Shown here: positions 22,344 to 34,097 of the stretch, piece after piece
Numbering within the stretch: position 1 is the first letter of the stretch
How the letters are laid out: the number at the start of each line of letters is the position of its first letter
NCBI GenBank assembly: GCA_014904985.1
Contig: MU129011.1
Location: 138,537-202,536 of the forward strand
From: Hydnum rufescens UP504
Lineage: Eukaryota; Basidiomycota; Agaricomycetes; Cantharellales; Hydnaceae
Direction: 5' to 3'
DNA length: 64,000 nucleotides
Made by a program: the position numbers and the translations under genes
The notes under the pieces: generated by a model
What the model was told of the DNA's origin: nothing
Seen by the model: only the letters and a program-made list of their open reading frames with translations
Databases searched by the model: none

Positions 22344-23028
22344 GGGTGGTAAGCTCTTTCAATTTCGCTGCATGTTCGCGGTGCCCAATCCTCGTGTTTC
22401 TCAGTGCCGAGTGATCAATGACACCGCACTACAGCAACCACCTGGTAGAGTCCGGAATGCCCTTCGGGAACGAACTCCCAATCAGTAAGGTGTTTCAGGG
22501 TACACAAAAATACCATGTCATGTTCGCAGAGATTTAGGTGTTGTGTACAATAGGCCTCATCCCATGGCCATTCTCAGATATGGTAGGTCCTGATTGTCTC
22601 ATGCAGTTTACATGTGGTCTTGTACCAAGGCGCCCAGTTAGACAATCTGGTGTGCTTTTCCTTGATCTTGCTTCCTCCCCTTCCAGAAGGACTAGAGATT
22701 TGGATCATAATTGTCGTCTGTGTGAGCTGGGGTTTCAATCCAGAGAGTAGGGGAGTCAGGAACAACAGGTTCGTAGGTGACTTCTCAGGACAGAACGGCT
22801 TAACAGATAAACTGTATTAAAGTTTTCTGTATGAAGGGTGTCCAATAGGATTATCCTCTATTTCCACCGGCAGTGAAGGTCCTAAATCGAGTGTTTTCTG
22901 TGTAGGCAATCAACCGAACTATCAAGGGTTACTGTGAGTAGTGCAACGTTGGGAACATGCATCTCTTGTTATTACGTGGTCGGGAGCCTTCGATATATCC
23001 ATAAACAATTGTTAATTATCTTGACCCA
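22344..23028. other. Intergenic, no gene seen
   Basis: About 685 bases upstream of the SH3 gene and downstream of the mitochondrial carrier. The small frames between 22,538 and 22,820 overlap on both strands and show no family features. No tRNA cloverleaf was recognised. Confidence 0.4.
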
Positions 23029-24340
23029 TTATGCGAGGTCCTTGGCCCTGCTACGTGCCGCCTCCCTCTTCAGTGCACTAGTTCGGAGTGCCCAGGCAAG
23101 ATTCTCATATACCACGAAAGTAACGCACGTGCCAGGTAAGACTCGAACGAGATTTGTCGCCAACCCTCTGTAAAAGCCCTTGTACCCTTCCTCTTGCCAT
23201 GTACGCCGGATACAAGTGCGAAAGTTAGGATACGTGGTCCCGGTGTTTTGAAGACGAGAGCGGATTACTTGATATGGATATGTCGAGGTCAATGCGCCGA
23301 GTTTCGCAAGCGCGGAAATGATGGTATACGTCGTATTGCTCTGGTAAACGGGTGTCGGAATAAAAATGAGTCCTCGGAAAGAGAGTCGAAACGACCTACA
23401 AGTTTCTCCTCACCTTCTCGCCACGACCCACCCTCGGCGAGCACCCTTCGCTTCTTTCGTGCGAATGCAAAATTCTTCATTTGTTCATACGCCATAAACT
23501 GAATAGCCCCACTGCTGACTCCAAACAGGGCAAGCCACGTTCCACGATATAGGCCACGCAGACCTTCTGTTCGTGCAATCGATCTGAGGCCGTCTAGACC
23601 CAACGAGCACATATCCGTTAGGAATAGGATTGTGTAGAAATGGTGAAAGGACCCACCCAATATGCCACGATACGCATCAGGCGCGTCATACCGCGTTGTA
23701 AACATACGAACTTTCACAACCCAGAGTGGGTTTGTTATCAATGCAGTCACAATGCCTAATGAAATGGGATGGGCATCAGTGGAGAATAAATGGGGAATCG
23801 GGGGTGGAGGCGGCAAAAAGAAAGGACTCGAACTGGCTTCTGCAGACGCTAACAAGTATTTCCCTGAGGAGAGCTTCCCACTGTCATCTTCCGCCATACG
23901 ATGCTTGATCATGGTATAGCTGCAAAGTAATGGCCAGAACCATCCTTTTATCAAACCGGACGGCCACCCATGAGAATAACGCAAGAAAAGGTCATTTTCT
24001 TACAACCAAAAATAGAATCCCCAACTTGTAGCATTGCCGGCGACATTAGGCCCTAGCCCGCGATAAAGACCCCGCCAGCCCTGCTGATGCTTTATATTTC
24101 GTAGGGCATGGTATATTGGCTTCAAGGGGTTCCAAGTCCCAGCTGGTGGAGCAGTAGATACTTGGAATTGGACTTTGACTAAGTCGAGCGGTTGCATACA
24201 TAATACAGCCACTGTCCCAGCGCCAATTCCCGAAAAGGCATGGTCCTGGAGAAACAGGCATAAATTCAAGGACATCCAAACAATGCATAGGACGGACGAA
24301 CGAGAGCTGGCGTTGCGAAGAAACTAGGACCGTATGACAT
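23029..24340 (-). CDS. FLX1: Mitochondrial carrier, FAD/folate type (FLX1/SLC25A32-like)
   Basis: Inner-membrane solute carrier. Three repeats are visible. Repeat 1 is GIGAGTVAVLCMQPLDLVKVQFQ, with the PxDxxKxxxQ signature, followed by GWRGLYRGLGPNVAGN. Repeat 2 has ITNPLWVVKVRM and GLRGLYRGTWLALFGVSSGA with MAYEQMK. Repeat 3 has TYPYQVIRSRLQN and GYKGFYRGLATNLVRVLPGT with FVVYENL. The NPLWVVK and YPYQVIRSRLQ variants are typical of the yeast Flx1 and human SLC25A32 group, which moves FAD or folate into mitochondria; the substrate here is inferred from that. Start MSYGPSFFATPAL (24340) joins DHAFSG through a GTTCGT..CCAG intron. The other junctions (for example TTTTTG/C TAT ACC near 23,920) are GT-AG. 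The stop ends at 23029. Length is about 320 residues, normal for the family. Confidence 0.88.
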
Positions 24341-25168
24341 GGAAAACGGTCCCTTTGGGCCCGGAGATTTGCGCAACAGACGCATCCGCATTGTACTGTA
24401 CCATCGTTTCTACTGTCCGTCCCTTTTGCTTTGGACTCTAAACCCTTCGCGAGCACAATCCCCCTCACATCGCACCCCTACGATCCCAACGAGCCTCCGG
24501 ATAGGACTACCCCGGTTTCTCGTTTGCTCTATGCGTATTGCTATCATACCTGGTTAGCTGCAGCAGTGTTCCGTGCCTACGCAGGATTTAAATCAGACTA
24601 TCTCTCTGTCCCTCGCGGTCGAAATGAAATTGAAATCCTGTTTTGAGTGAGCTGGGCAATAAGACGGGCTATGATTAGATTTGCGCGCTTCCAAGACGCG
24701 CTCATGATGGTCGCCATGGTCTAGGTATATCCCTGAGTCGAAATTCGATTTTCCTCTCTATGCTGAGCTCGCCTTGAACCTTCGTAAGCGAGTCGGGAGT
24801 CCAAGACTAGAAGGTGCTTGTGACGTCGAGAACCTGAGTACATTTTATTTATCGCATATATATCTTCGGTGTACAGCATTATTACCGTACCCCTTTATCG
24901 AGAGCTACAGCTAGAATAGATGTGAGGACACACCGCGAAGGATCATGAGTGGGGACCGTGGCACAAACTTCAAAATGAATTTACAACTCCCCCGGCGAAT
25001 CACGTCTACCGGTTTCGCCCAACCTCCGGCTGCTGAGCACAGCTCGCGCTGTGATAGTCATTTTAGGACCTGGTAGGGCATACGGAACATGGTGATCATT
25101 CACTGCGTGAACTAGTTCTCCATATACAACACTCTCATACTTCGCAGAGGGGGGGAACTAGATCTGCA
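24341..25168. other. Intergenic, no gene seen
   Basis: About 830 bases upstream of the carrier gene. No conserved frame, tRNA or repeat was recognised. Confidence 0.4.
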
Positions 25169-25740
25169 TTAGGCGTACTGTCGGGCCCTCGCATCTCTGT
25201 AAGTTTCATCACAAGCCATGGGCGGCAAGGGTGGTGGGAAATGGACTGCTAAACATGCGTTTGTCAAGTAATCCTCGCGCCCCTGGTACAAAGCGCGAAG
25301 TTCATCCCTTAATTCTGGAATTCGTTCATTTGCTCCGCCAATGCTTGCTCGACGAGGGTCAGACGCACTAGACATTGGGTGCATCAAAATAAGCGCCAGA
25401 TAATCTTTCCAACCAATGCAGGCCTAAAAGGGGGCCTGGAACCTTCGATACGTAGGAAATTGAAAAGCGTCCATAAACAAATATTAGTCCAGGCTGTGGG
25501 TGTGGTCGGCGTGGGGAATTCACCTGAGATATTGATTGAGACCAGAGCCTAGATGTCACCCTGGAGACTCGTAGCAAAAGAAAGAGAGATGTGCTCAAAA
25601 TCCGATAGCCTTGAACTGTAACACGAGCCGCCTTCTTCCACTGACAGATCCTCGCCGAAAGAGCCAGGAAAATCGGGGGTAATCGGTCCCCAGAAGAGGA
25701 AGGAGGGCCCGGGAGTTGCCGAAGAGCGGCGAATTAGCGC
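25169..25740 (-). CDS. Hypothetical protein, two exons, start not found
   Basis: Two minus-strand frames join through a GTGAAT..TTTTAG intron (about 25527-25424). The first reads LPPIFLALSARICQWKKAA then RVTVQGYRILSTSLFLLLR up to LWSQSISQ. The second reads ACIGWKDYLALILMHPMSS, then RIPELRDELRALYQGREDYL, ending DARARQYA at 25169. Together they make about 125 open codons, part hydrophobic and part amphipathic helix. No ATG begins the upstream frame before an in-frame TAA near 25,735, so either a first exon is missing or the frame is fortuitous. No family is recognised. Confidence 0.3.
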
Positions 25741-26046
25741 GCCCAGTCCAGTTAGAGTTTTGGCGAAGTGTAGAGTAGTATATAGGTTAGATTCTTGTCC
25801 TCTGCATCGCTACCCTCTTTCCCTCTATTTCCCTGGCATTTGGGTATTCACTCTCCCATACTTTGTTCTGTTCTCTTGTGGCGCTTATTCGTTCGCGTTG
25901 ACTTCGCTAGCGGTCAATCCTGTCACTCCGCCCCTTAGGCCCTCGCCTGCCTCGCATTCTGCCTCTCGAGCGCTGACACGTTCTGTCCACCCCACAATCT
26001 CTCAATCGCATCTCCCTAGAAGGCTCACACTGTTCTTTCCACCAAC
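25741..26046 (+). promoter_or_regulatory. Promoter region of the cyclin gene
   Basis: A TATA-like GTATATAGG lies at 25779-25787, and a long pyrimidine-rich leader runs from there to the ATG at 26047, typical of a highly transcribed fungal gene. The assignment rests on position and composition only. Confidence 0.4.
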
Positions 26047-28109
26047 ATGTCTCTATTGTCGCCTGTGCAGCGCAACCTCGCCAGTTCTCTCCTTCCCTCA
26101 TCACTACACGATCCGAAGCTCTTGTATCTTCTATCTCTCCCTGTCTCCTTTGAAATCATTGGATACCTCGCTACGGTAACCCGTTCTGTAATTGGAGAGG
26201 TCATACAACCCTCCCTTCCGACACCACCTCCCGAATCTTCTAGCATGGATACGGTTTCTCGGGATAACTGGCTCCCAGAGCTAGAGGACTTCATTTACTG
26301 CGTATGCAGCCGCTCAAAAGTCCAAGTACCCACTCTTGTTTGTACCATCATTTTTCTTAATCGTCTCAGGACCAAACTGCCTGCCAAAGCCACCGGTACG
26401 CTTACAAGCCCATCTAAATTATCAGATTACCCACATTTCGTCGTCCTTCATTCATTTAGGTGTACCAGGTACGGCTCACAGGCTTTTCCTCGCGTCGCTG
26501 ATCGCTGCGGCCAAATATGCAAACGACTCGTCCCCACGTAACAAGAACTGGGTGCGATACGCCGAACTTTTCGACCTCAGTGAAGTCAATCTCATGGAGA
26601 AACAGCTCCTGTTCCTCCTCGATTTCGATCTTGGTTTCGACGAGCTCGAGACTATCGCGAACGTCCAGCCCCTCTTGGACCTCATCTACAACCGCACACT
26701 CAAGGAGATTCGGAAGTCAGAAACAGCAGGCCCTACATCACCTCCGGCGGAGGGTTCTAATCCTAAACCGGAGAAGATAAGGCGCGGGTCCGTGGAAGTG
26801 CCATTGAGGTGGTATCCCGTGGGTCTCAGCAGCGCATCGAACGGCAGTCGCGCCTGGACCCCGTTCCTATCTCTGTTCCCGAGTTCAATACCCCCCGGGA
26901 CTGCCGGCCCCTGTGTCTACACGAATTCTGCGTCAACCTCCAATTCAGCGTCCCCCAAAGCACAAGTCCACAGTTGTTCTGGGCCCCGTGGCGTACACAA
27001 ACGTTCACATGCACTCGTCATCCGAGGCCCTCTGTGATGTACTGTCCCGGGGCCCTTCCACCGATTCTGTCGACTCGTCCGTGTCATCGCAGTCGCACTC
27101 TTCGGGTGATCTTACGGAGGATAATGGCACTTCGTCATCATCGTCTGCTGCTTACTCTTCCGATGAGTACGAACACGATAATGACGATGTTGGAATCGTA
27201 CGGATCCACGCTTCCCTTCGGCCTGCACCGGATGAGACGGATATACCTTGCTACGATGAGAGTCTTAATCATGTTGATGCAGGTCTTGCAGGCATTGGGA
27301 CCCTCGTTGGGAAGACGTCATACAGTGAAACTGCCTATCCCCAACGTCCTCAACGTACATCCCTCTCAGTGCCTCAGTTCCGACGGGGCTTACAGTCACA
27401 TTCACATCGAGCCCAGCCCCAAACCCAAGTTCGGGGAAATGTGGTTGACGAACAGCAACAGAAACCGCCCAGATCGCGCAAAATCGTTCGGCGCAGTGTT
27501 GTATCCACCTTGTTATCGTCGTCGGATTCTGAAGGGGAGCATAGGCGGGGATATGAGGATCATGTCAATCCTCAGCGCTGGGCAGATTCGCTCCTTCCTG
27601 TACAGTCCTCATACGCTTCTTCTTCCAGTTCCGTAACCACTATCATTGCCCAATGCCACTCGAATGCCCACCGATACTCCACTTCCCAAGCCCAAAGATA
27701 TTCTATCCCCATGGCCTCCGCCACTCCAGCCTTGGCACCTGTATCTTCGTCAGCTCGAAATCTGCCATCTCCGGCTCATATACGACCAACCGACTCTCGG
27801 CTTGCCATTGCTTTTGCTACTTCTGCCGAGGCTTCGCGCTCTCAGAAGCAACAGAGTGTTTCCACGGGAAGGTTGGTGCGCCCATCCTCCCTCGCGCGCT
27901 CATTCACTAGTATGGGAGTACCCGTTACAAGCGCCTCCGCTTCGGCGGCCTGTGCTTCGAGATCTGGCTCCGGCACCGGGAAGAACAAGCCTCTGGGTTT
28001 CGGCGCGTCCTTAAGGAGCTTCTTAGCTGGAAGTGTCATCTCTATGAATGATCATAGTGTCCCTCCGTGCGACGGGGGTAGCAGAGGGCGAGGCACTACG
28101 CAACGATAA
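26047..28109 (+). CDS. PCL1/PHO80-type cyclin
   Basis: Regulatory subunit for a PHO85-like cyclin-dependent kinase by family. Exon 1 starts MSLLSPVQRNLASSLLPS and holds the first cyclin helices: WLPELEDFIYCVCSRSKVQ and TLVCTIIFLNRL. A GTACGC..TTTAG intron (26398-26460) joins KATG to VPGTAHRLFLASLIAAAKY. The box then continues with NDSSPRNKNWVRYAELFDL, SEVNLMEKQLLFLLDFDL. The HRxFLASLIAAAKYxND and SPRNKxW blocks are the hallmarks of PCL cyclins. A second intron between about 26,780 and 26,910 shifts to the frame that carries the long C-terminal tail (about 400 residues, Ser/Arg/Pro-rich, with an acidic SSDEYEHDNDD patch), ending GSRGRGTTQR at 28109. That tail may hold phosphorylation sites for turnover; this is inference. 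The whole box is intact. Confidence 0.85.
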
Positions 28110-30034
28110 TGTATCTTCTCAACTGGAGGTCTGTGTTTTCATAATTACCCCCCATGGCCGTCTGCATGAGGATATGGATACCATTTTCTTTTCCCATTTC
28201 CCATTATTCGTTTCATCTCTCCCTCTCCATGCATCGTGCCTGCTGTTGTGTTATCGTTATCTGTTAGATTCTTTCATCTACCTTGTACCCATCTCCCCGT
28301 CCAATTGTTATCTCGTTTTGTTACGCATTCTCATCCCGTTGCTGTCATCATTCCTCACACATACACATTGTTCATATTTTATGCAATATTTTGCCACACG
28401 ACCATTTCATCCTGTCATCTTACCACACTAGTATGAACTAGGCATCCATGTTTTACCGTGTTTGAGCAATGCAGAAATTTCTTCTGGAGCTGTATTTCCA
28501 GCAGTTTTTATGGTCACCTCAATGATCGAACTGATGCTCAACCACCTCGGTTTCGTTCGGGTTACGCATTACGAGTGGGATGACCTGCTGAAGTTGTTGA
28601 GGTTTTGCATTGCTGATCACGTGTGTCACTACATTTCACGTTCCAATTCTAAGGATATGCCTCCGACTGTTGTTGTGCGGCCGGCCCGATGCATTACCAT
28701 CATGTATATAATACGCACTCAAAGTGTCTTGAATTATACTCATATCGGGGTCTCACTTCAATAAATTACTGGCCCATCTGAGGCCATGAGCAAAATCAAT
28801 TGCACTTCCAAAATGCAAAAGCTGCAAAGACTGGGCTGGAAGCTGGGACCTCATGACTTCAAAGACTTTGGGCCCTTGGGGGCGGAAAGAATTTTGCAGC
28901 AGCACCTACTGCCTAGGTACCCCAGATCTTCTTGGGCTACCACCCCAAACCCCAAACTTTTTATGAGCAGACCCACAACCAAACAAATATACCCTAATTT
29001 TTCAAGTACGTTACCACTGAGTGTCAGAGGTAGCAGCTGACTTGGGCATCAGCCGACAATGTGGCACCTTATTGGCACTTGAGTTAGGGCTGCATTTGTC
29101 CCCCAAACCCCTATATATGTACAGTACATATGGTATGTAAATACCCTGTTGATTTGTACCCCGTCCACCAACAGCAAGTGCAATCCCTATACTGACAAGT
29201 ATTTGTATGTGGTGGAATGACATAGATTCTCAGTCTCTTGCTTATATTCCAAGGACCAAGGACATTGTTGAGATGTGTGAATGGCACTGGGACTCATCAT
29301 GGGTATTCCATTGATATTCCACTTCCCTGATTCACATGCTTGTTATTTGCCCCTATTCTTTATTTGGTTAGCACCATTTATGGCATCTGGTGATCTATGG
29401 CCAGAGGCCCTATACAGTATATACCTGAGAGGTCTGGTGGAGAGTGTCCCTCTTTGGACACCTCTGAACTTCTACATATCTCTCTTCTCACTCATGTATA
29501 TATCCCTGTTCTAGTTTGAGACCTCCAAAAACTCTAGATATTACCCCTCATATGATTCCACTGTAGACACTCCACAGTCACATGGGTCAGTCCATTCTCC
29601 ATGGCCCTGGTGGCAGTTTCCCACAGGACCAGTGTACAGTTCCTTTTGCAAAATCACATTGTCCTGATGAAGCAACAATGAAGCAATTATGAAATGCTGC
29701 AAGCTAGATCACTACAGCACCCATATACTGTGCTGTATCAGGCAAGACACAATGAGGGTCAAGGGGGTTCTGAAAGAGATGTGGGTGGTAGAGTTAGGTG
29801 GACTGATTCTTAGGTGATCCATAGATGTTTTTGAGGGCATTGAATGGGTCAAGATTTTTTATGGAAATTTTTTCCGACTCAAGAGGTGAATTTCTGGTTG
29901 TTTGGGCCTTAAAGCAACTTAAGAGGCGGTTTCGCGGGATTTGGCTGCCGATTCTAGCCTAAAGCTGTGTCCGATTATGGTCCTTCGGCCGCTAGAAGAT
30001 CTGGCACATGACGGTAGTTGCAGGCACCCTATAA
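28110..30034. other. Intergenic region with LTR relic
   Basis: The first 650 bases are AT/pyrimidine-rich 3' flank of the cyclin. From about 28,780 the sequence loses CpG and becomes repeat-like, including the family A LTR at 29,266. Composition returns to genic near 29,900. No protein-coding gene is supported. Confidence 0.45.
29266..29576 (+). mobile_element. Diverged family A copia LTR with PBS remnant
   Basis: It begins TGTTGAGATGTG and shares, in order, GTTATTTGCCCCTATTC, TTTGGTTAGCACCA, TATGGCATCTGGTGAT, CTCACTCATGTATATATC and GTAGACAC with the LTRs of the 33,993-50,872 copia. It is followed by CACATGGGTCAGTCC, a degraded match to that element's primer-binding site region. So it is the 5' LTR stub of an otherwise lost element, not a clean solo LTR. 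No 5-bp target duplication is visible. Confidence 0.7.
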
Positions 30035-33000
30035 CTACATGTTAACTCCTCTGCCGAGTGCAACCGTCCAAATTTCTGAAACAAGCATTCCAGAATGGGC
30101 ACGATCGCCGGCAGTGAGAACCTTCGCCAAAGGACCAGATTCCAGGGTCACCGCGTATGACTTCAGTTGTGCAGCATACTGAATAGGAATGGTGCAGGAG
30201 TTTGGGCTGTTGCGAGATCAAAGAGAAACAGATGCAGGCTTACATATCGACAAAAGTGACGATACCACCCCCACGTTTCCCAACATTCCCACTGCACCTG
30301 AGTCCAATCTACGCGATGATCCCACCCATCCGCTGCAATGACCAACGATATGCTTGGCGTGGCATTGACGCTCAAAGCGGTGACGAATCCCTCAAGGACT
30401 CGGGCCAAGGCAGTCTTCTGTTCTCTGGTTAAGATAGAATATGCTTTGAGTGCACTAGCCAAGGCTTCGGAAATTGTCTTGTGATTGGACTCCAGATCGC
30501 GGGCTGGAGAACTATCAGTTACTAAATTGATCATTGATCTCTCAGAACGTACCTCGGTTGGCTTCAGTTGAATCCACATCCATCGTGTCAACACTCAACT
30601 CTGCTTTTCCAGCCTTCACTTTCGCCTTCGCGTCCTCCTCCTCTTTTCGAAGGCTATTGACCCGCTGCTGAGCAATCGAGACACGGCCAATTGCTTTATC
30701 CAGTGCAGCTTTGATTAAATCCCACTCTTGCAATCCAATCAACCCTTCAGAGCTAGCCTCCCGGCGGTCTGAGCTATGGAAGCACCACGCAATGATGTCT
30801 GATGGGTCGACGATCTGGTATTGCATGAGTTTGTCGAAGACGATGGCAACCATCTGCCCATTTCGTTGCCAAAATTTCCCTGCGGCGTTCAGAAAATCGA
30901 TTTTATCGTCAGGAGTAGACCCTAGCGATCGAAGAAGAGGCAGATATCTCTCGATTGCGTTGAGAAAATGTGAGAAGGAACGAGAGCCCACGTGAAGAAG
31001 AATTTGCATGGTGATTGATCGGACCACAGAGTCGGGCGAGGTTTCAGGAGCGAGAGTCACAGTATCACCGATGGTAGAACGGAGGGTTTCTGCCAGCTGG
31101 ATTACCTCGTCTATCTGGGATCGTCCCCGGATGAGATTTAGCAGGGATTGAGCCGGTTCGTGAAAATGATGCTCTGGTAATTTCCTCATCTACATCGATA
31201 CGTAAAGACAGTTAATGATGGGAGACGTACGAGGGTCGTCGTAATCAAAATCTGGACCTGGGGGAGTTTCGTGTATACATTTCGCTTCAGAGGCAAGAAA
31301 CGCTTCCGGCAGGGTCTTGACTATTCGATCGTGGTATGCGAGCCTCGTTTCCAATTCAATGACTCGTCGGATAAAGCACCGTTTAGGATGAAATGCTGGT
31401 AATGCAAGATCCGGTATCCTATTCATGAGGCCAAGTTGATTTTGAAATACACATAACAGAATATCATGCACACACCATTCTTTCCATACCCAATTGAAGC
31501 CAAAATTACTCATGTGGCTGGCAAACCATTCGGCAAAACGTCTCGCAATCTCGACATCCAAACCTTCCCCAAGTAGCGAATACAATTTGCGAAAAGATTT
31601 ACCAACCGCCGGCCCCACGGTCTGCGGCGAGAGTTTACATAGGTCGGTAATTAGAGCAAAGTAGTACACCAAAGTTTGAGGTGGAGAGGGCAACAGGGCG
31701 AATTCTGCTAAGGTGACCTAATCACACAAGCGGTTTTCATGAAGACACTAGTTAGAAGTTGTGTAATAATATACTAACCTCGAGAATAGTGTTTTCCAGT
31801 GCCCAACCCATGATGGCCGCTGATTCTTCAACCGCAGCTTCGGGGCCTGCACGACCTTTTTCCTTAAATGTACCCCATGTGAACCACCTGGGTAACTCAA
31901 GTACAATTCGGGCACACTCCTTCCTATTCACTTCGAATATGTTAATGGTGTCCGCAAGCGTAGATCGAATGATGAATCCAGAAGGAGAAGATGGATTCGG
32001 GGAAATCTTGCGAGGGAAGGACTTACGTGAATAGAAGTTTCATAGTCACAGAATGGAATAACTATTCACCTCGTCGTCAAACAAACGAATCCGGGCGGCG
32101 GGCATCAATTCTTTGCGTCTAGTCCCTTCATCGGCACTACGGCCTAGTTCAATCTCTTCTGGAGGAACGATAAAGGCCGGGATATCGAGAGAGATGTTCG
32201 ATTCAGGGAAGAGAGAATGAGGTTGTGGAAGGCAAGGGGGAAGACTGGCGAAGGAGCTTTCGTCCAAAGTTTGCAAAGTGGAAAGGAGGGCCCCAATAAA
32301 CTAGCATTATGTCAGACTTCAGATGAATGGTAAAGATCTGCAACACTGACCACGTCCACCCCCGAAACATCCATATCATGCAATCGAACAACTGGCCTAG
32401 TGAGAGAACGCTGAGACTTTGCGGACTCGAATGAACTATTGATTGTGGATATGATAGTCGCGGCTGCAGTAGGATTGTATTGGTAAAGGATAGGTCCAGC
32501 CTATAGATGATCTCAGTGAGGGATCATACGGCAACAAATCCAGGCGTACACGAATCAAGCCTTCACCAACACATAATGCGGCTGCTTGAGAGCGTTCATA
32601 AGAGACTCCAGGCTCATCTAGCACAATCAAAAAAGACTGGAGAAGGTCAAGCATCGACGATGCAGAGACCGTTTTTGATAGTGCCAGATGAGCGAAAAAG
32701 TGGATCTGAAGACAGGTTAGACCAGCCAATATAACGGCGGAGTGGTGCCGCTTACTGTCAATCTAAGATCTCTCCAAGCTAGCTTGTCTAACGAAGTCTG
32801 GAAGCTTTTGCAAAGCTCATTGAAAACAGACTGCACCAATTCTTGGATCGTATTATCGACGTCTTCATCGGGCTCGGGTTGCAACAAAAGGGTGAAAAGA
32901 GCAGAGAAGTAAGGTATTTTGTATGGCTCTTCGGTGACCCTAGATACATGAGTATTGCTCAGTAAAGGCAATAAATTAATGGCGAGATGGCAAACGCCTA

Positions 33001-33350
33001 CCCTGTTCGAAATCCTTCAGATATCGATTGAATATTATCGGAGAGGGATAATCGCAGAGTTTTCGCCAGTACTGGAAGTTCTGATGACGGCAGGAATTCC
33101 TGAAGCCCAAAGCATCAGTATCAACATACGAGGAATAGGTAACTTCCTGAAGACTCACTGCAGCTTCCCCAAGCTTAAAGATGGATTTCTGGATTCGCTG
33201 GCCTTCTGTTTCAACGGGTCGACGGTCCTCCCGGCGGTCATAATTTCCTATTGGTGCCTAGTAAGCGCCCCAATAATGTGGCAAGTCTAAAAATCTACTC
33301 CCACCATGCCTGCGACGGTCACCTCCATACCCTCTCGCAACATAACTCAT
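30035..33350 (-). CDS. CBC1: Nuclear cap-binding protein subunit 1 (CBP80)
   Basis: Large subunit of the nuclear cap-binding complex, which with CBP20 binds the m7G cap of nascent RNA polymerase II transcripts for splicing, export and decay. Start MSYVARGYGGDRRRHGG (33350) is a short Arg/Gly exon, followed by NYDRREDRRPVETEGQRI. Then come the MIF4G-like blocks: VTEEPYKIPYFSALFTLLL, IHFFAHLALSKTVSASSML, EINIFEVNRKECARIVLELP (minus-strand reading near 31,950, partly shown), LDVEIARRFAEWFASHMSNF with WVWKEW, and the strongly conserved GKFWQRNGQMVAIVFDKLM with YQIVDPSDIIAWCF. The last exon reads YAAQLKSYAVTLE and ends ALGRGVNM at a TAG at 30037-30035. About twelve short introns. The order of blocks matches full-length CBP80 and no inactivating change was seen. 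The gene borders the transposon island at 33.4 kb. Confidence 0.87.
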
Positions 33351-33414
33351 AGTTCCCAACGAATTTGTCTGAATCACTTCGGCAAGGGCCGGTGCCACGG
33401 AAACAAACCCACTT

Positions 33415-33600
33415 GCTCATAGTCTCGTAACCAGACCAAGCTTACGCTTGGTCTGGGAAAATGGGGAGTTCCAAAGGTGTGGGCATGAAGCTTTTGGTCT
33501 AGCCAATTGAAAGAGGTTTTGACCGGTGCTTGGCATGGCTCCCAGTTGCTTCTGAGATGGGAATATTATTTCAACTAATTTTGATTTCCTGGTTCCTATC
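33415..33600 (-). repeat. Repeat copy flanking the transposon island (left)
   Basis: Contains GTAACCAGACCAAGCTTACG, GGGGAGTTCCAAAGG and GGGCATGAAGCTT in an order that matches the reverse complement of 50,890-51,085. There is no coding capacity. It lies 65 bases upstream of the CBP80 ATG. Confidence 0.65.
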
Positions 33601-33679
33601 ACAGAGGCTAATGTAGGATGGGCTGCAGAGACACTGGGTGACCAAATAGGCTCTTGGTCATTTTTTGGCTGGGAGATAT

Positions 33680-33991
33680 TAGGGGGGTTCACAGTAGTGA
33701 AACTGAAGCAAAAGTGTGACACAATGGAAAAATTAAAGCTGGAAAAGACTTGGCAAAACTGGGCAAAACTGGAACAAAAGTGCAGTTTTGCTCCAGTTTT
33801 GTGAAGCAGCTCCAGAGGTCCAAGTGGTGGAAAACTGGAACAAAACTGGGCTTCACCCAGTTCTGTGAAGTACAGCCACTTCTGGAGGACTGTCATCAAA
33901 TCTGTTGTATCACTGCAAAAACAAAACTGGCACTTGTGTCACACTTTTGCTTTCAGTTTTGCTCTAGTTTTCTCTACCATGAAGCCCCCTA
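33680..33991. mobile_element. MITE with TAGGGGG...CCCCCTA ends
   Basis: The left end TAGGGGGGTTCACAGTAG and the right end CATGAAGCCCCCTA are imperfect inverted repeats. They extend inward to AAGCAAAAGTGTGACAC and GTGTCACACTTTTGCTT. Length is 312 bp with no frame. The TA at both borders would fit a TA target duplication. It ends one base before the 5' LTR of the family A copia. Confidence 0.65.
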
Positions 33992-34097
33992 TTGTTGAGA
34001 TGTGACAGGTATCCCATTTCATATTTCTATTCCCTTATTCACATATTTGTTATTTGCCTCTATCCCTTTTTTGGTTAGCACCACCTATGGCATCCAG

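Noticed and set aside
22538..22820. tRNA gene near GGTTTCAATCC at 22,731
   Set aside because: No acceptor stem or A box could be paired with it; no tRNA was found elsewhere in the window either.
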